Both the position numbers and the translations under genes were made by a program. A stretch of 64,000 bases of DNA, from contig JANOPA010000115.1 of the NCBI GenBank assembly GCA_031421635.1, positions 33,016-97,015 of the forward strand, given 5' to 3'. This DNA is from JAPOKJ01 sp031421635. Lineage in GTDB: Bacteria > Pseudomonadota > Gammaproteobacteria > Burkholderiales > Burkholderiaceae_E. Each line of letters starts with the position of its first letter. The first letter of the stretch is position 1. Below, in pieces: positions 26,270 through 35,258 of the stretch. The notes beneath the pieces are model-generated. The model was not told where the DNA came from. It ran no database searches and saw only the letters and a program-made list of their open reading frames with translations.

Positions 26270-28006
26270 ATGTCAAGCGTTTTATCGAGTTCGGGAAGTG
26301 TAGCCGCTGGCGACGAAAGAGTCGTCCTCTCTGGGCTCGCTCGCGCTTTGGTTCAGCATCAAATAATGCGGGTCGATCAGGCCGTCGTCCTTCAAAATAA
26401 GGCCAGCGCCGAGAAGACCGCTTTTATCGACGAGCTACTGGCCTCTGGTTCCATGAAAGCGCCGCAACTAGCCCGTTTCTGTGCAGACGCCTTCGGCTGC
26501 CCGCTGATGGATCTCAGCTCTCTCGACCTCAACAACCTTCCCACCGGTTTATTGGACCCAAAGCTAGCCGCTGAAACCAAGGTCATTCCGCTCATGAAGC
26601 GGGGAAACAAGCTATCGATCGCGGTGTCAGACCCCGCCGACTTCCAGGCGCTTGACCGCATCAAGTTCTCCGCCGAGGCGACCGTCGACGCTATCGTCGT
26701 CGAACACGACAAGCTCATGAAGCTCCTCGAGAAACTCGGCAAGAGCGCGAATGAACAGCTCGGCGATCTCTCTGATGACGCGATGGACGTCGAGATGACG
26801 AGCGACGAGCAAGCCAGTGCCGTGTCCGACGCCGAAATCGACGATGCGCCAGTCGTTAAGTTTTTGCAGAAGGTCCTGCTCGACGCCATCAACGCGGGGG
26901 CCTCGGATCTTCACTTTGAACCTTACGAAAAGTTCTATCGCATCCGGTACCGGATTGACGGTGAATTACGCGAAATTTCTCAACCTCCCTTAGCCATCAA
27001 GGAGAAGTTGGCGTCACGCATCAAAGTGATTTCGAAACTGGATATTTCGGAGAAGCGCATCCCGCAAGATGGTCGCATGAAGCTCGTGATGTCGGCGCAA
27101 CGTGCGATCGATTTCCGGGTATCGACCTTGCCCACACTGTTTGGCGAAAAGATCGTGATGCGTATTCTCGATCCTTCCTCTGCGAAACTGGGTATCGACG
27201 CCTTGGGCTATGACCCAGACCAGAAAGAGCTGCTCATGAATGCCGTACAGCGGCCCTACGGCATGGTCCTGGTCACCGGGCCGACGGGCTCGGGGAAAAC
27301 GGTCTCCCTCTATACCTGACTGAATATTTTGAATCAGCCAGGCGTCAACATCTCCACTGCCGAGGACCCCGCTGAAATTAACTTACCTGGCGTAAATCAG
27401 GTCAACATTAATGACAAGGCTGGTCTCAATTTCGGTGCGGCACTTAAGTCATTCCTCCGGCAAGATCCAGACGTGATCATGGTCGGAGAAATCCGCGACC
27501 TTGAGACCGCAGACATCTCGATCAAGGCCGCCCAAACCGGTCACATGGTGCTCTCCACCTTGCACACCAACGATGCACCGACCACCTTGACCCGTATGAT
27601 TAATATGGGCATCGCGCCCTTTAATATTGCCTCGGCGGTCATCCTCATTACTGCACAGCGACTGGCGCGGCGCTTATGCACCTGCAAGGCTCCAGCCGAC
27701 CTGAATGAAGACGCTCTACTCAAGATTGGCTTTCGCGAGGAAGACATGACAGGTGCTTGGCAAGCCTTCAAACCCGTGGGATGCGAGCGCTGCTCCGGGA
27801 ACGGCTACAAGGGCCGGGTGGGAATCTATCAAGTCATGCCTATTTCGGAGGCCACGCAATCCATCATTCTCACTGGCGGCAATGCTTTGCATATTGCAAA
27901 ACAAGCCCAGGCTGAGGGGATTAAGGACTTGCGCCGTTCTGGCCTCATCAAGGTCATGCAAGGCCACACCAGCATTGAAGAAGTGCTGGGATGCACAAAC
28001 GATTAA
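26270..28006 (+). pseudogene. pilB: Type IV pilus assembly ATPase PilB, interrupted by an in-frame stop
   Basis: A continuous 579-codon frame encodes a full-length PilB, the ATPase that drives pilus extension, except for a TGA at 27317-27319 (codon 350). The first part (349 residues) has the N-terminal T2SSE domain and Walker A GPTGSGKT (337-344). The second part, in the same frame, has the Asp-box region, Walker B GEIRDLETA, the His-box region and the zinc tetracysteine (CTC and CERC). The homologous residue in other PilB proteins is cysteine, in SLYTCLNIL, so a single TGC to TGA change explains the break. Without suppression the first product lacks essential motifs. The rest shows no decay, so the change is recent, an error, or recoded. 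pilC and pilD follow intact. Confidence 0.88.
27317..27319 (+). other. In-frame TGA within pilB
   Basis: The context is CTC TAT ACC TGA CTG AAT ATT TTG. The frame stays open for 229 codons after it and stays homologous to PilB on both sides, so no frameshift is needed. Confidence 0.95.
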
Positions 28007-28036
28007 CTTAAGTTATTACGAGGTCAGGAACATCTA

Positions 28037-29284
28037 ATGGCAAGCGCGACATCTAAAAGCACTGGCAAGACTGGGCTCAGCGCCAAGAAAGCTCAAGAAT
28101 CGACTTTCGATTGGCAGGGCAAGGACCGTGCGGGCAAGCTCATTCGGGGCGAGATGCGGGCTGGGGGCGAAGCCGTCGTGCAAAGCACTTTGCGTCGCCA
28201 GGGCATCGTGGTGACCTCCATCAAAAAACGGAGAATCAAGCGCGGTAAAAAAATCACTCAAAAAGACATCACCATCTTCACGCGTCAATTAGCGACGATG
28301 TTGCGCTCAGGCGTGCCCATGCTGCAGTCATTCGACATTGTTGCCAAGGGCGCAGAGAACGCCTCGGTCGGTAAACTCTTTTCCGATATCAAGGCCGACA
28401 TCGAGACGGGAACTTCTCTGGCTCAGGCCTTTCGAAAATACCCAATCTATTTCGACAGCCTATTTTGCAATCTCGTCAATGCTGGTGAACAGGCCGGTAT
28501 CTTGGACGACCTCCTAGACCGTCTAGCGACCTACAAGGAGAAAATGCAGGCGATCAAAAGTAAGATTAAGTCGGCTTTAATGTACCCCATCGCCGTGATT
28601 GTCGTCGCCTTTGTGGTGGTGGCCGTGATCATGATTTTTGTGGTGCCCGCTTTTAAACAGGTTTTCTCAAGCTTTGGTGCGACCTTACCAACACCGACTT
28701 TGATTGTGATGGCGATCTCAGAGTTTTTCGTGAGTTATTGGTACTTAATCTTTGGAGGCATTGGGGGCTCAATCTACTTCTTCATGAGAGCCTGGCAAAG
28801 ATCCAAACCGGTGCAAATTGCAATGGACCGAATTCTTTTGAAGGTCCCAATCTTTGGCGCACTCGTCGAAAAGGCGACCGTTGCACGCTGGCTTCGAACC
28901 CTATCGACCATGTTCGCGGCCGGTGTGCCACTGGTAGAAGCGCTCGACTCAGTGGGCGGTGCGGCCGGAAACCATGTGTACTGGCTAGCCACGAAAAAGA
29001 TTCAAAACGAAGTCTCAACCGGGACCAGTCTGACCGTCGCGATGCATAACGTGAATCTTTTCCCCAATATGGTGATGCAGATGTCCTCGATCGGAGAGGA
29101 GTCCGGTTCGCTTGACTCGATGCTCGGAAAAGCAGCCGACATTTACGAGAAAGAGGTCGATGATGCCGTCGAAGGCCTCGCCAGCTTGATGGAGCCGATC
29201 GTCATTACCATTTTAGGTACCTTGATCGGCGGCCTCGTGGTGGCCATGTACCTACCCATTTTCAAGTTGGGTCAGGTGGTCTAA
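28037..29284 (+). CDS. pilC: Type IV pilus inner-membrane platform protein PilC
   Basis: A 415-residue polytopic protein with the two T2SSF domains (about 75-200 and 280-405) and three membrane helices. Motifs include FTRQLATMLRSGVPMLQSF and TMFAAGVPLVEALDSVG. PilC couples the PilB and PilT ATPases to pilin assembly. It begins 31 bp after pilB with AGGAA upstream, so it is in the same operon. It is intact, which suggests the pilus system was functional recently or still is. Confidence 0.96.
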   Translation: MASATSKSTGKTGLSAKKAQESTFDWQGKDRAGKLIRGEMRAGGEAVVQSTLRRQGIVVTSIKKRRIKRGKKITQKDITIFTRQLATMLRSGVPMLQSFDIVAKGAENASVGKLFSDIKADIETGTSLAQAFRKYPIYFDSLFCNLVNAGEQAGILDDLLDRLATYKEKMQAIKSKIKSALMYPIAVIVVAFVVVAVIMIFVVPAFKQVFSSFGATLPTPTLIVMAISEFFVSYWYLIFGGIGGSIYFFMRAWQRSKPVQIAMDRILLKVPIFGALVEKATVARWLRTLSTMFAAGVPLVEALDSVGGAAGNHVYWLATKKIQNEVSTGTSLTVAMHNVNLFPNMVMQMSSIGEESGSLDSMLGKAADIYEKEVDDAVEGLASLMEPIVITILGTLIGGLVVAMYLPIFKLGQVV

Positions 29285-29409
29285 AGAAACTGAAAACGAT
29301 CAAGACAAGGAACGCGCAGAGTCTGTCGACAGAAGGCAGTTCAATGCAAACATTACGCCGACACACAGCCAATGGTTTAATGGCGTTCCTCGTCTGAAAG
29401 AACTACCTC

Positions 29410-30294
29410 GTGATTGAAAGCCTATACGCCCCGGTGATTGAACAGCTCAGTCTCAATCCCACGCTCGCCCTGGTCGTCATGGCCCTCTTGGGTCTGCTGG
29501 TCGGCAGTTTTTTGAATGTTGTCATTTACCGCCTGCCCAAGATGATGGAGCTGGAATGGGCGCATGAAATGGCCGCCCAAGCCGCCGAGGCAAGGGGTGA
29601 AACCCTTGCCACGCCTGAGCCTTTCAGCCTGGTGCGCCCAAGATCGCGCTGCGGCGCTTGCGGCCATCAGATTACCGCCCTTGAAAATATCCCCATCATC
29701 TCCTGGGTCATCCAACGGGGCAAATGCACCGCCTGTGGAACCAAGATTTCCGCTCGCTACCCTATCGTTGAATTCACCAGCGCGCTTCTCAGTGGTTTGG
29801 CGATCTGGAAATTTGGTTTTAACGCCGTCGGGTTTGGGGCAATGGTCTTGAGTCTTGTCCTGCTCGCCCTTGCACTTATTGACTTCGACACGCAACTTTT
29901 ACCCGATAGCCTGACCCTCCCCCTACTTTGGCTTGGGCTTCTGTTCAACCTCAGCGCCACCTTCGTACCCATCTCCACGGCAGTCGTAGGGGCGATGGCG
30001 GGGTACCTGGCACTTTGGTCCGTGTACTGGTTATTCAAGCTAGTCACGGGAAAAGAAGGCATGGGCTACGGCGACTTTAAGCTCCTCGCAGCGCTCGGGG
30101 CCTGGTTTGGCTGGCAGGCTTTGCCCGGTATCATTTTCTTGTCCGCGGTCGTGGGCGCCGTGCTCGGCATTGTCTTCATGACCGTGACCAAACGCTCCAA
30201 AGACGTTCCAATGCCGTTCGGGCCCTATCTCGCCGGGGCGGGCTTAATCTCACTCTACTTTGGGGCGAACCTAGCGGCTTTCTTCAAGTTTTAA
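29410..30294 (+). CDS. pilD: Prepilin peptidase and N-methyltransferase PilD
   Basis: A 294-residue membrane protease that cuts prepilin leaders and methylates the new N-terminus. The zinc cysteines (CGACGH and CTACGTK) and the two catalytic aspartates (DFDTQLLPD and GYGDFKLLA) are present, with about eight membrane helices. The start is GTG at 29410. The 125 bp before it after pilC holds no clear gene. Confidence 0.96.
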   Translation: MIESLYAPVIEQLSLNPTLALVVMALLGLLVGSFLNVVIYRLPKMMELEWAHEMAAQAAEARGETLATPEPFSLVRPRSRCGACGHQITALENIPIISWVIQRGKCTACGTKISARYPIVEFTSALLSGLAIWKFGFNAVGFGAMVLSLVLLALALIDFDTQLLPDSLTLPLLWLGLLFNLSATFVPISTAVVGAMAGYLALWSVYWLFKLVTGKEGMGYGDFKLLAALGAWFGWQALPGIIFLSAVVGAVLGIVFMTVTKRSKDVPMPFGPYLAGAGLISLYFGANLAAFFKF

Positions 30295-30347
30295 TCTCGG
30301 ACTGCTCCAAAGCTCGCAATTTCCAGTGAATAGGTTATGAATAAGTC

Positions 30348-30965
30348 ATGAAGTCGCCCACGAAATGCCGTATCGGGTTGACCGGCGGCATTGGCTGCGG
30401 CAAATCAACCGTTGCCCATCTTTTTCAAGCACTAGGGGTCGCGGTGGTTGACGCCGACGCCCTGTCGCGCGCGCTCACCGCGCCTGGCGGCCACGCCATC
30501 GATGACATTCGTCGTTCCTTTGGACCGGAGGCCATCGGGCCGGAGGGTGCCATGAATCGCGAAATAATGAGAGCCTTGGTATTTTCTGACGCCAGTGCCA
30601 AAGCGAAATTGGAAGCTATTTTGCACCCGATGATTCGCCAGCAAACGGATCAGGCGATGGCTGAGTCTGATGGGGCCTATGTCTTGCTCGATTTCCCTCT
30701 CCTTCTTGAATCGAAGAATTGGAAAGAGCGTGTCCACCAAGTCGTTGTGGTCGATTGCCCGGTCGAGACCCAAGTGACGCGGGTCATCCAGCGCAGTCAG
30801 CTCGCCGAGGCACAAATCCGGGCCATCATTGCCCAGCAGGTCAGCCGAGATTTCAGATTAACCCATGCCGATTATGTTTTGGACAATTCTGGCGACGTCG
30901 GATCGCTCAAACCGCAAGTAGAAGCGTTGCATAAACAGTTCAGTGCAATGGTCTGTTATTCTTAA
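30348..30965 (+). CDS. coaE: Dephospho-CoA kinase
   Basis: A 205-residue kinase for the last step of coenzyme A synthesis: ATP-dependent phosphorylation of the 3'-hydroxyl of dephospho-CoA. The P-loop GLTGGIGCGKSTV and the motif DADALSRALT are typical. It lies between pilD and zapD, the conserved order in beta- and gammaproteobacteria. Confidence 0.97.
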   Translation: MKSPTKCRIGLTGGIGCGKSTVAHLFQALGVAVVDADALSRALTAPGGHAIDDIRRSFGPEAIGPEGAMNREIMRALVFSDASAKAKLEAILHPMIRQQTDQAMAESDGAYVLLDFPLLLESKNWKERVHQVVVVDCPVETQVTRVIQRSQLAEAQIRAIIAQQVSRDFRLTHADYVLDNSGDVGSLKPQVEALHKQFSAMVCYS

Positions 30966-31036
30966 GGGCTGATAGGCTAAATGTGCTAAGGCCAGGGTTT
31001 TCCTGGAATTGGCGAGCGAGATAAAGGGCGCACACG

Positions 31037-31792
31037 GTGTTGTTGTATGAATACCCGCTTAATGAGCGGGTCCGCACCTTACTACGGTTAGAAGATACCT
31101 TTGAGCGCTTCGATTATTTCGCAGCGCAAGATCACCCCCTGTCTCATCATTCGGCCTTAGGTACGCTCTTCGACATTCTAGAAATCGGCTCCCGCTCCGA
31201 TCTTAAAACCGATCTTTTGCAAGAGCTAGAACGCCAGCGTCAAACCCTCAACAACTTCAGAAATAGCCCGGACGTCGCGCTTTCTGCTTTGGATGAAATC
31301 CTGGGTGAAATTGATGTAGCCTGGAATTCGGTCAATGCGATGACCGGCAAAACGGGGCAACATTTGCGAGATAACGAATGGCTGATGAGCATTCGAAGCC
31401 GCACTATCATCGCGGGAGGAGCCTGTGAGTTCGACCTGCCGTCTTACTATGCTTGGCAAAATCGAGCTCCGGCCAGCCGACGGGAAGACATCATGGCTTG
31501 GGTCGCACCATTCCGACCCCTCTATGAAAGCCTTAAAATTGTTTTGAAACTGCTTCGAGAAAGCGGTCATCGACAAGTCCTAAAGGCCTCAAGTAACGGC
31601 TTTCAGCTACAGTTGGCGGGTAAAACCTACCAAATGGCCCAGGTCAGAGTCAATCCGGAGACAGGTGCGATTCCCGAGGTCAGCGCCAATAAATATGTAC
31701 TTTGGATTCGCTTCACCAGTCAAGGCGGCGACTTACGACCGAGAGCCTTTGAGGGAAATGTCGACTTCGAACTTTCACTATGCAATTTGTAG
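31037..31792 (+). CDS. zapD: Cell division protein ZapD (FtsZ cross-linker)
   Basis: A 251-residue protein of the ZapD (formerly YacF, DUF1342) family, which bundles FtsZ filaments by binding the FtsZ C-terminal peptide. The N-terminus LLYEYPLNERVRTLLRLE and the helical first half are characteristic. The start is GTG 31037. It is followed 3 bp later by yacG, as in many proteobacteria. Confidence 0.95.
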   Translation: MLLYEYPLNERVRTLLRLEDTFERFDYFAAQDHPLSHHSALGTLFDILEIGSRSDLKTDLLQELERQRQTLNNFRNSPDVALSALDEILGEIDVAWNSVNAMTGKTGQHLRDNEWLMSIRSRTIIAGGACEFDLPSYYAWQNRAPASRREDIMAWVAPFRPLYESLKIVLKLLRESGHRQVLKASSNGFQLQLAGKTYQMAQVRVNPETGAIPEVSANKYVLWIRFTSQGGDLRPRAFEGNVDFELSLCNL

Positions 31793-31795
31793 CCA

Positions 31796-32002
31796 ATGAG
31801 TGCAAAAGTAAAATGTCCCCGTTGCGGGCGACTTCAAACCTATTCCACCCAAAACCCTAATCGGCCGTTTTGCTCCGAGCATTGTAAAACCATTGATCTG
31901 GGCGCCTGGGCTTCCGAAAGCTATCGCATCGCTGGGCAGGAAGGCGTTATTGATGCGGATGATCTTGGCGAGGTCGCCAATCCCGGCAAGGCAAACGATT
32001 AG
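31796..32002 (+). CDS. yacG: DNA gyrase inhibitor YacG, zinc-binding
   Basis: A 68-residue protein with a C-x2-C-x15-C-x3-C zinc site (CPRCG and CSEHCK) and the conserved IDLGAWASESYRI. The E. coli protein binds gyrase and inhibits it. It begins 3 bp after zapD and is convergent with the Nudix gene. Confidence 0.95.
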   Translation: MSAKVKCPRCGRLQTYSTQNPNRPFCSEHCKTIDLGAWASESYRIAGQEGVIDADDLGEVANPGKAND

Positions 32003-32032
32003 CCGCAAACAGGCGCTGGACGACCACGAGGT

Positions 32033-33016
32033 CTAGAGCCACACGGTATAACCGTGACCCCCGAGCTCCAAGAGATCTTTACTGGGCCAATAGAGCGGTA
32101 GCTCAACACTCGCGGCAATACTCTGGAGGCGAACCAGAGTGCTCGGCCCCTCCAACAAAATCAACGCCCTCAACACAAGCTTTTCGGCCTGATCATCCGT
32201 CTCGAAAAAAGTCTCGCTGGCGAACACCTCCAGGCACGAAAGATCATCGCGAGTGCAAGCTCGCCAAAGGCCGGCCGATTCCGGCAGCAGGTCATGCCAA
32301 GCTTCATCCAGGTAAATCCTTAAATCATAATCTCGAGCCCTGCTTAACATCGCGCTGAGTTGCGTAAGAACGGCCGATCGATTCACACCCTCCTGCTCTT
32401 CATCCACGGCCGGGAGTAGAGACTCCATGCGAATCAGCAGACGATCACCTGGCGCCAAGGCTGGGTCTGCAAGCACAGTCCGCAGGTTTTTGATCAACAC
32501 CGGCCCATCTCGAAAACCAAGCAACAACACCCGGCTCGGCCAACGCAACATATCGAGCAAGGGTAAAGCCGCAGGCAGGAGCGGCTTCAAAGTAATGCGA
32601 TCCAGAGCCTGCCAGGCAAACGCCTGCTTCTCCATGGCCACGGGTTCGCCGCTCCAGTCAAAGATGCGCCGAAAATGCAGACGCACTCGGGCATGCGGGT
32701 AAGAGTGGGTTCGAACCACCCAGGGCAGCAACGTCACTACGCGCAGCGCAAGCTCCTCCTCAAGTTCCCTGCTTAAAGCCGATGCGACCGATTCGCCTGC
32801 TTCGATCTTTCCGCCTGGGAACTCCCACCAGTCGGCATAGGGTTTACCTGGGGGGCGTTGCCCCATCAACACTTCAAAGTGACCAGGGCGCCCTGGCTGA
32901 GGTCGGTGGACTAACCCGACTGCGACCTCCGTAAACGGACGAAGATCAGCAAGCGAATCGTCAGGTGAGTCGTTGGGTGATCCTACGTCTTTCTTCCGCG
33001 AGGTACCTTCACTCAT
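32033..33016 (-). CDS. Nudix hydrolase with C-terminal ThiE-like domain
   Basis: A 327-residue two-domain protein. The N-terminal Nudix domain (about 25-155) has a recognisable Nudix box (GGKIEAGESVASALSRELEE) and is MutT-like, so it may clear oxidised dGTP. The C-terminal part (about 165-325) resembles the TIM-barrel fold of thiamine phosphate synthase but seems too degenerate to be active. This fusion, next to DUF815 and argJ, is common in Burkholderiales. The start lies 9 bp after the DUF815 gene. Confidence 0.88.
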   Translation of the reverse strand: MSEGTSRKKDVGSPNDSPDDSLADLRPFTEVAVGLVHRPQPGRPGHFEVLMGQRPPGKPYADWWEFPGGKIEAGESVASALSRELEEELALRVVTLLPWVVRTHSYPHARVRLHFRRIFDWSGEPVAMEKQAFAWQALDRITLKPLLPAALPLLDMLRWPSRVLLLGFRDGPVLIKNLRTVLADPALAPGDRLLIRMESLLPAVDEEQEGVNRSAVLTQLSAMLSRARDYDLRIYLDEAWHDLLPESAGLWRACTRDDLSCLEVFASETFFETDDQAEKLVLRALILLEGPSTLVRLQSIAASVELPLYWPSKDLLELGGHGYTVWL

Positions 33017-33024
33017 CTGAGCAT

Positions 33025-33981
33025 CTATTTTGACGAACGAGGGGCCGTGCGCTTGTCTGTGATCGACTTAGGGGCAGATACTCGCTTGGCAGCGCCAGGC
33101 TTTCGAATGGAATGCTGGCCCGCCCAATCCTTTGCGAATTGCCAAGCGACACGGCCGGATCGCGAGCCGCGCTCTAAAGCAAAGCGCAAGGCATCGCCAC
33201 GCGACGCAGCAATTTGCTTCTCGCTTACGCCAAGAAAGGCCAACCAATGTCGGCACACCTCCAAGTAGTCCTCCTGGCGAAAAGGATAGAAATTCACCCA
33301 CAAACCAAAGCGCTCGGACAGGGAAATTTTTTCTTCGGTGGTTTCGCCAGGGTGAATCTCACCATCCTCCTGATGCTTGTACTCGAGGTTTTCGCTCATC
33401 TGTTCAGGCATCAAGTGACGACGGTTCGAGGTCGCGTAAATCAGTACATTGTCGGACTGCGCGGCGATCGATCCGTCCAGGGCCGTCTTCATCGCCTTGT
33501 AGCCGGCCTCGCCTTGCTCAAAGGACAGGTCATCACAAAAGATAATAAATCGCTCGGGTCGCTCGGTCACTAAGTCGACGATATCCGGCAAATCGACCAG
33601 GTCTTCCTTATCCACTTCGATCAAACGTAAACCCTGTCTCGAATACTCGTTCAAGCAGGCTTTAATCAAGGACGACTTGCCCGTTCCACGCGAGCCGGTG
33701 AGCAGCACATTATTGGCCGGTAAACCGCGCACAAATTGTCGCGTGTTACGTTCAATTTCTTCTTTCTGCTGATCAATCGTGTGCAGATCGGCCAAGCGAA
33801 TGTTCGACACCGTGCGCACGGGTTGCAAGATGCCCTGCACGCCAAAACTCGTAGTGCGACGACGCCAGCGATAAGCCACTCCGGCATCCCAGTCAGGAGC
33901 GCTCGAAACCGGTAGAAGCGGTTCAATTTGGTCTAGTAGGCGATTGACGCGCTCGAAAAATTGACCAAGACCAGCAATCAT
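33025..33981 (-). CDS. DUF815 AAA-type ATPase
   Basis: A 318-residue P-loop protein of the DUF815 family; role unknown. Walker A is GSRGTGKSS and the Walker B-like motif is FIIFCDDLSFE. The C-terminal 25 residues are basic and probably disordered. Its start overlaps the argJ stop by 4 bp, so translation is coupled. Confidence 0.92.
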   Translation of the reverse strand: MIAGLGQFFERVNRLLDQIEPLLPVSSAPDWDAGVAYRWRRRTTSFGVQGILQPVRTVSNIRLADLHTIDQQKEEIERNTRQFVRGLPANNVLLTGSRGTGKSSLIKACLNEYSRQGLRLIEVDKEDLVDLPDIVDLVTERPERFIIFCDDLSFEQGEAGYKAMKTALDGSIAAQSDNVLIYATSNRRHLMPEQMSENLEYKHQEDGEIHPGETTEEKISLSERFGLWVNFYPFRQEDYLEVCRHWLAFLGVSEKQIAASRGDALRFALERGSRSGRVAWQFAKDWAGQHSIRKPGAAKRVSAPKSITDKRTAPRSSK

Positions 33982-35204
33982 GAACGGTAATCCGCATTAA
34001 TAGAAACATAATCGTGGGACAAGTCACAAGTCCACACCGTCGTGTTGACCGTGCCTCGACGCAGCACCACGCGAATGGTAATTTCGCTTTGCTTGAGAAC
34101 GGCTTTGGCCTGCTCTTCGCGATAATCAGGATGCCGCCCGCCCGCAGTAGCCACGAGCACATCATCCAAGTAAAGATCGAGCTTTTCAACGTCCAAATCG
34201 CCCACACCCGCATAGCCTATTGCGCAAAGAATACGGCCGAGATTCGGGTCAGAAGCAAAGAAGGCCGTTTTCACCAAGGGCGAATGCGCGATGGCATAGG
34301 CGATAGCCTTGGCCTCGTTCATGTCCTTAGCTTGTTCGATCTTGATGCTGATGAACTTGGTGGCGCCCTCGCCATCGCGAATCAGCGCTTGCGCCAATTC
34401 TTGAGCAATTTCTGTCAGAACTGTTTTCAGCTCAAGGGCTCCAGCGCTGGACTCAGAGCTGATGGCAAAGCTCGACTGACCCGTGGCCAACATCACAAAG
34501 GAATCGTTGGTCGAAGTATCGCCATCCACTGTCACCCGATTAAAGCTTTGTTCAGCAATACTGCCCACCCAAGACTGAAGAAGGGCGGCAGGAATGCCCG
34601 CATCGGTCGCCAACATGCTCAGCATTGTGGCCATGTTCGGGCGGATCATGCCCGCACCCTTCGACACACCGGTGATTGTGACGGTTTTTCCTGAGAGAAT
34701 TAATTGACGTGAAATACACTTTGGAACCGTATCCGTCGTCATGATCGCTTGAGCGGCCTCAGGCCAATGTGCGGGCGAAGCATCCGCCTGCGCTGCCGGA
34801 AGACCGGCTAGAAGCCTGTCCATCGGCAAATGCTCAAGAATCACACCGGTCGAAAAGGGCAACACCTGTGCAGCCTGCACTCCAAGTAAGCGGGCCACTT
34901 CGGCGCAAGTCGCGCGTGCGTTGCTCAAGCCAAGTGCACCGGTACCTGCATTGGCACAGCCTGTATTGAAGACTAAGGCGCGCACGGCAGGCGTTTGCTG
35001 CAAGTGTTCGCGGCATACCTGAACGGGCGCGGCGCAAAAGCGGTTTTGCGTAAACACCCCGGCGACCTGAGTGCCTTCGGCCAAGGTCACCAGTAATACA
35101 TCACGGCGATTGGCCTTTCGGATGCCCGCCATCGCAGTGCCTAGACTCACCCCATTGACAGGAAAAATATTCGTCGGGTCCATTGCAGGAAGGTTGACGG
35201 GCAT
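33978..35204 (-). CDS. argJ: Bifunctional glutamate N-acetyltransferase / N-acetylglutamate synthase
   Basis: A 408-residue ArgJ of the arginine pathway. It moves the acetyl group from N-acetylornithine to glutamate and, when bifunctional, also makes N-acetylglutamate from acetyl-CoA. The self-cleavage and nucleophile threonine lies in KGAGMIRPNMATML; the precursor splits there into alpha and beta chains. It is upstream of DUF815 and downstream of secA in the same direction. Confidence 0.96.
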   Translation of the reverse strand: MPVNLPAMDPTNIFPVNGVSLGTAMAGIRKANRRDVLLVTLAEGTQVAGVFTQNRFCAAPVQVCREHLQQTPAVRALVFNTGCANAGTGALGLSNARATCAEVARLLGVQAAQVLPFSTGVILEHLPMDRLLAGLPAAQADASPAHWPEAAQAIMTTDTVPKCISRQLILSGKTVTITGVSKGAGMIRPNMATMLSMLATDAGIPAALLQSWVGSIAEQSFNRVTVDGDTSTNDSFVMLATGQSSFAISSESSAGALELKTVLTEIAQELAQALIRDGEGATKFISIKIEQAKDMNEAKAIAYAIAHSPLVKTAFFASDPNLGRILCAIGYAGVGDLDVEKLDLYLDDVLVATAGGRHPDYREEQAKAVLKQSEITIRVVLRRGTVNTTVWTCDLSHDYVSINADYRS

Positions 35205-35258
35205 GAGGTTTCCCTTATCTAAGCCGAAAATATTGGTGCTGAAATTCTTAGAGCTGAA

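Noticed and set aside
27317..27360. Selenocysteine recoding of the pilB TGA
   Set aside because: The bases after TGA give only a 4-bp stem (CTGA/TCAG) and no good bacterial SECIS; PilB is not a redox enzyme and no sel genes are in the window.
29341..29409. Small ORF between pilC and pilD (ATG 29344)
   Set aside because: It is only about 17 codons long with no ribosome site and no homology that I recognise.
34014..34694. A 226-codon open frame opposite argJ
   Set aside because: Antisense shadow with no family features or ribosome site.
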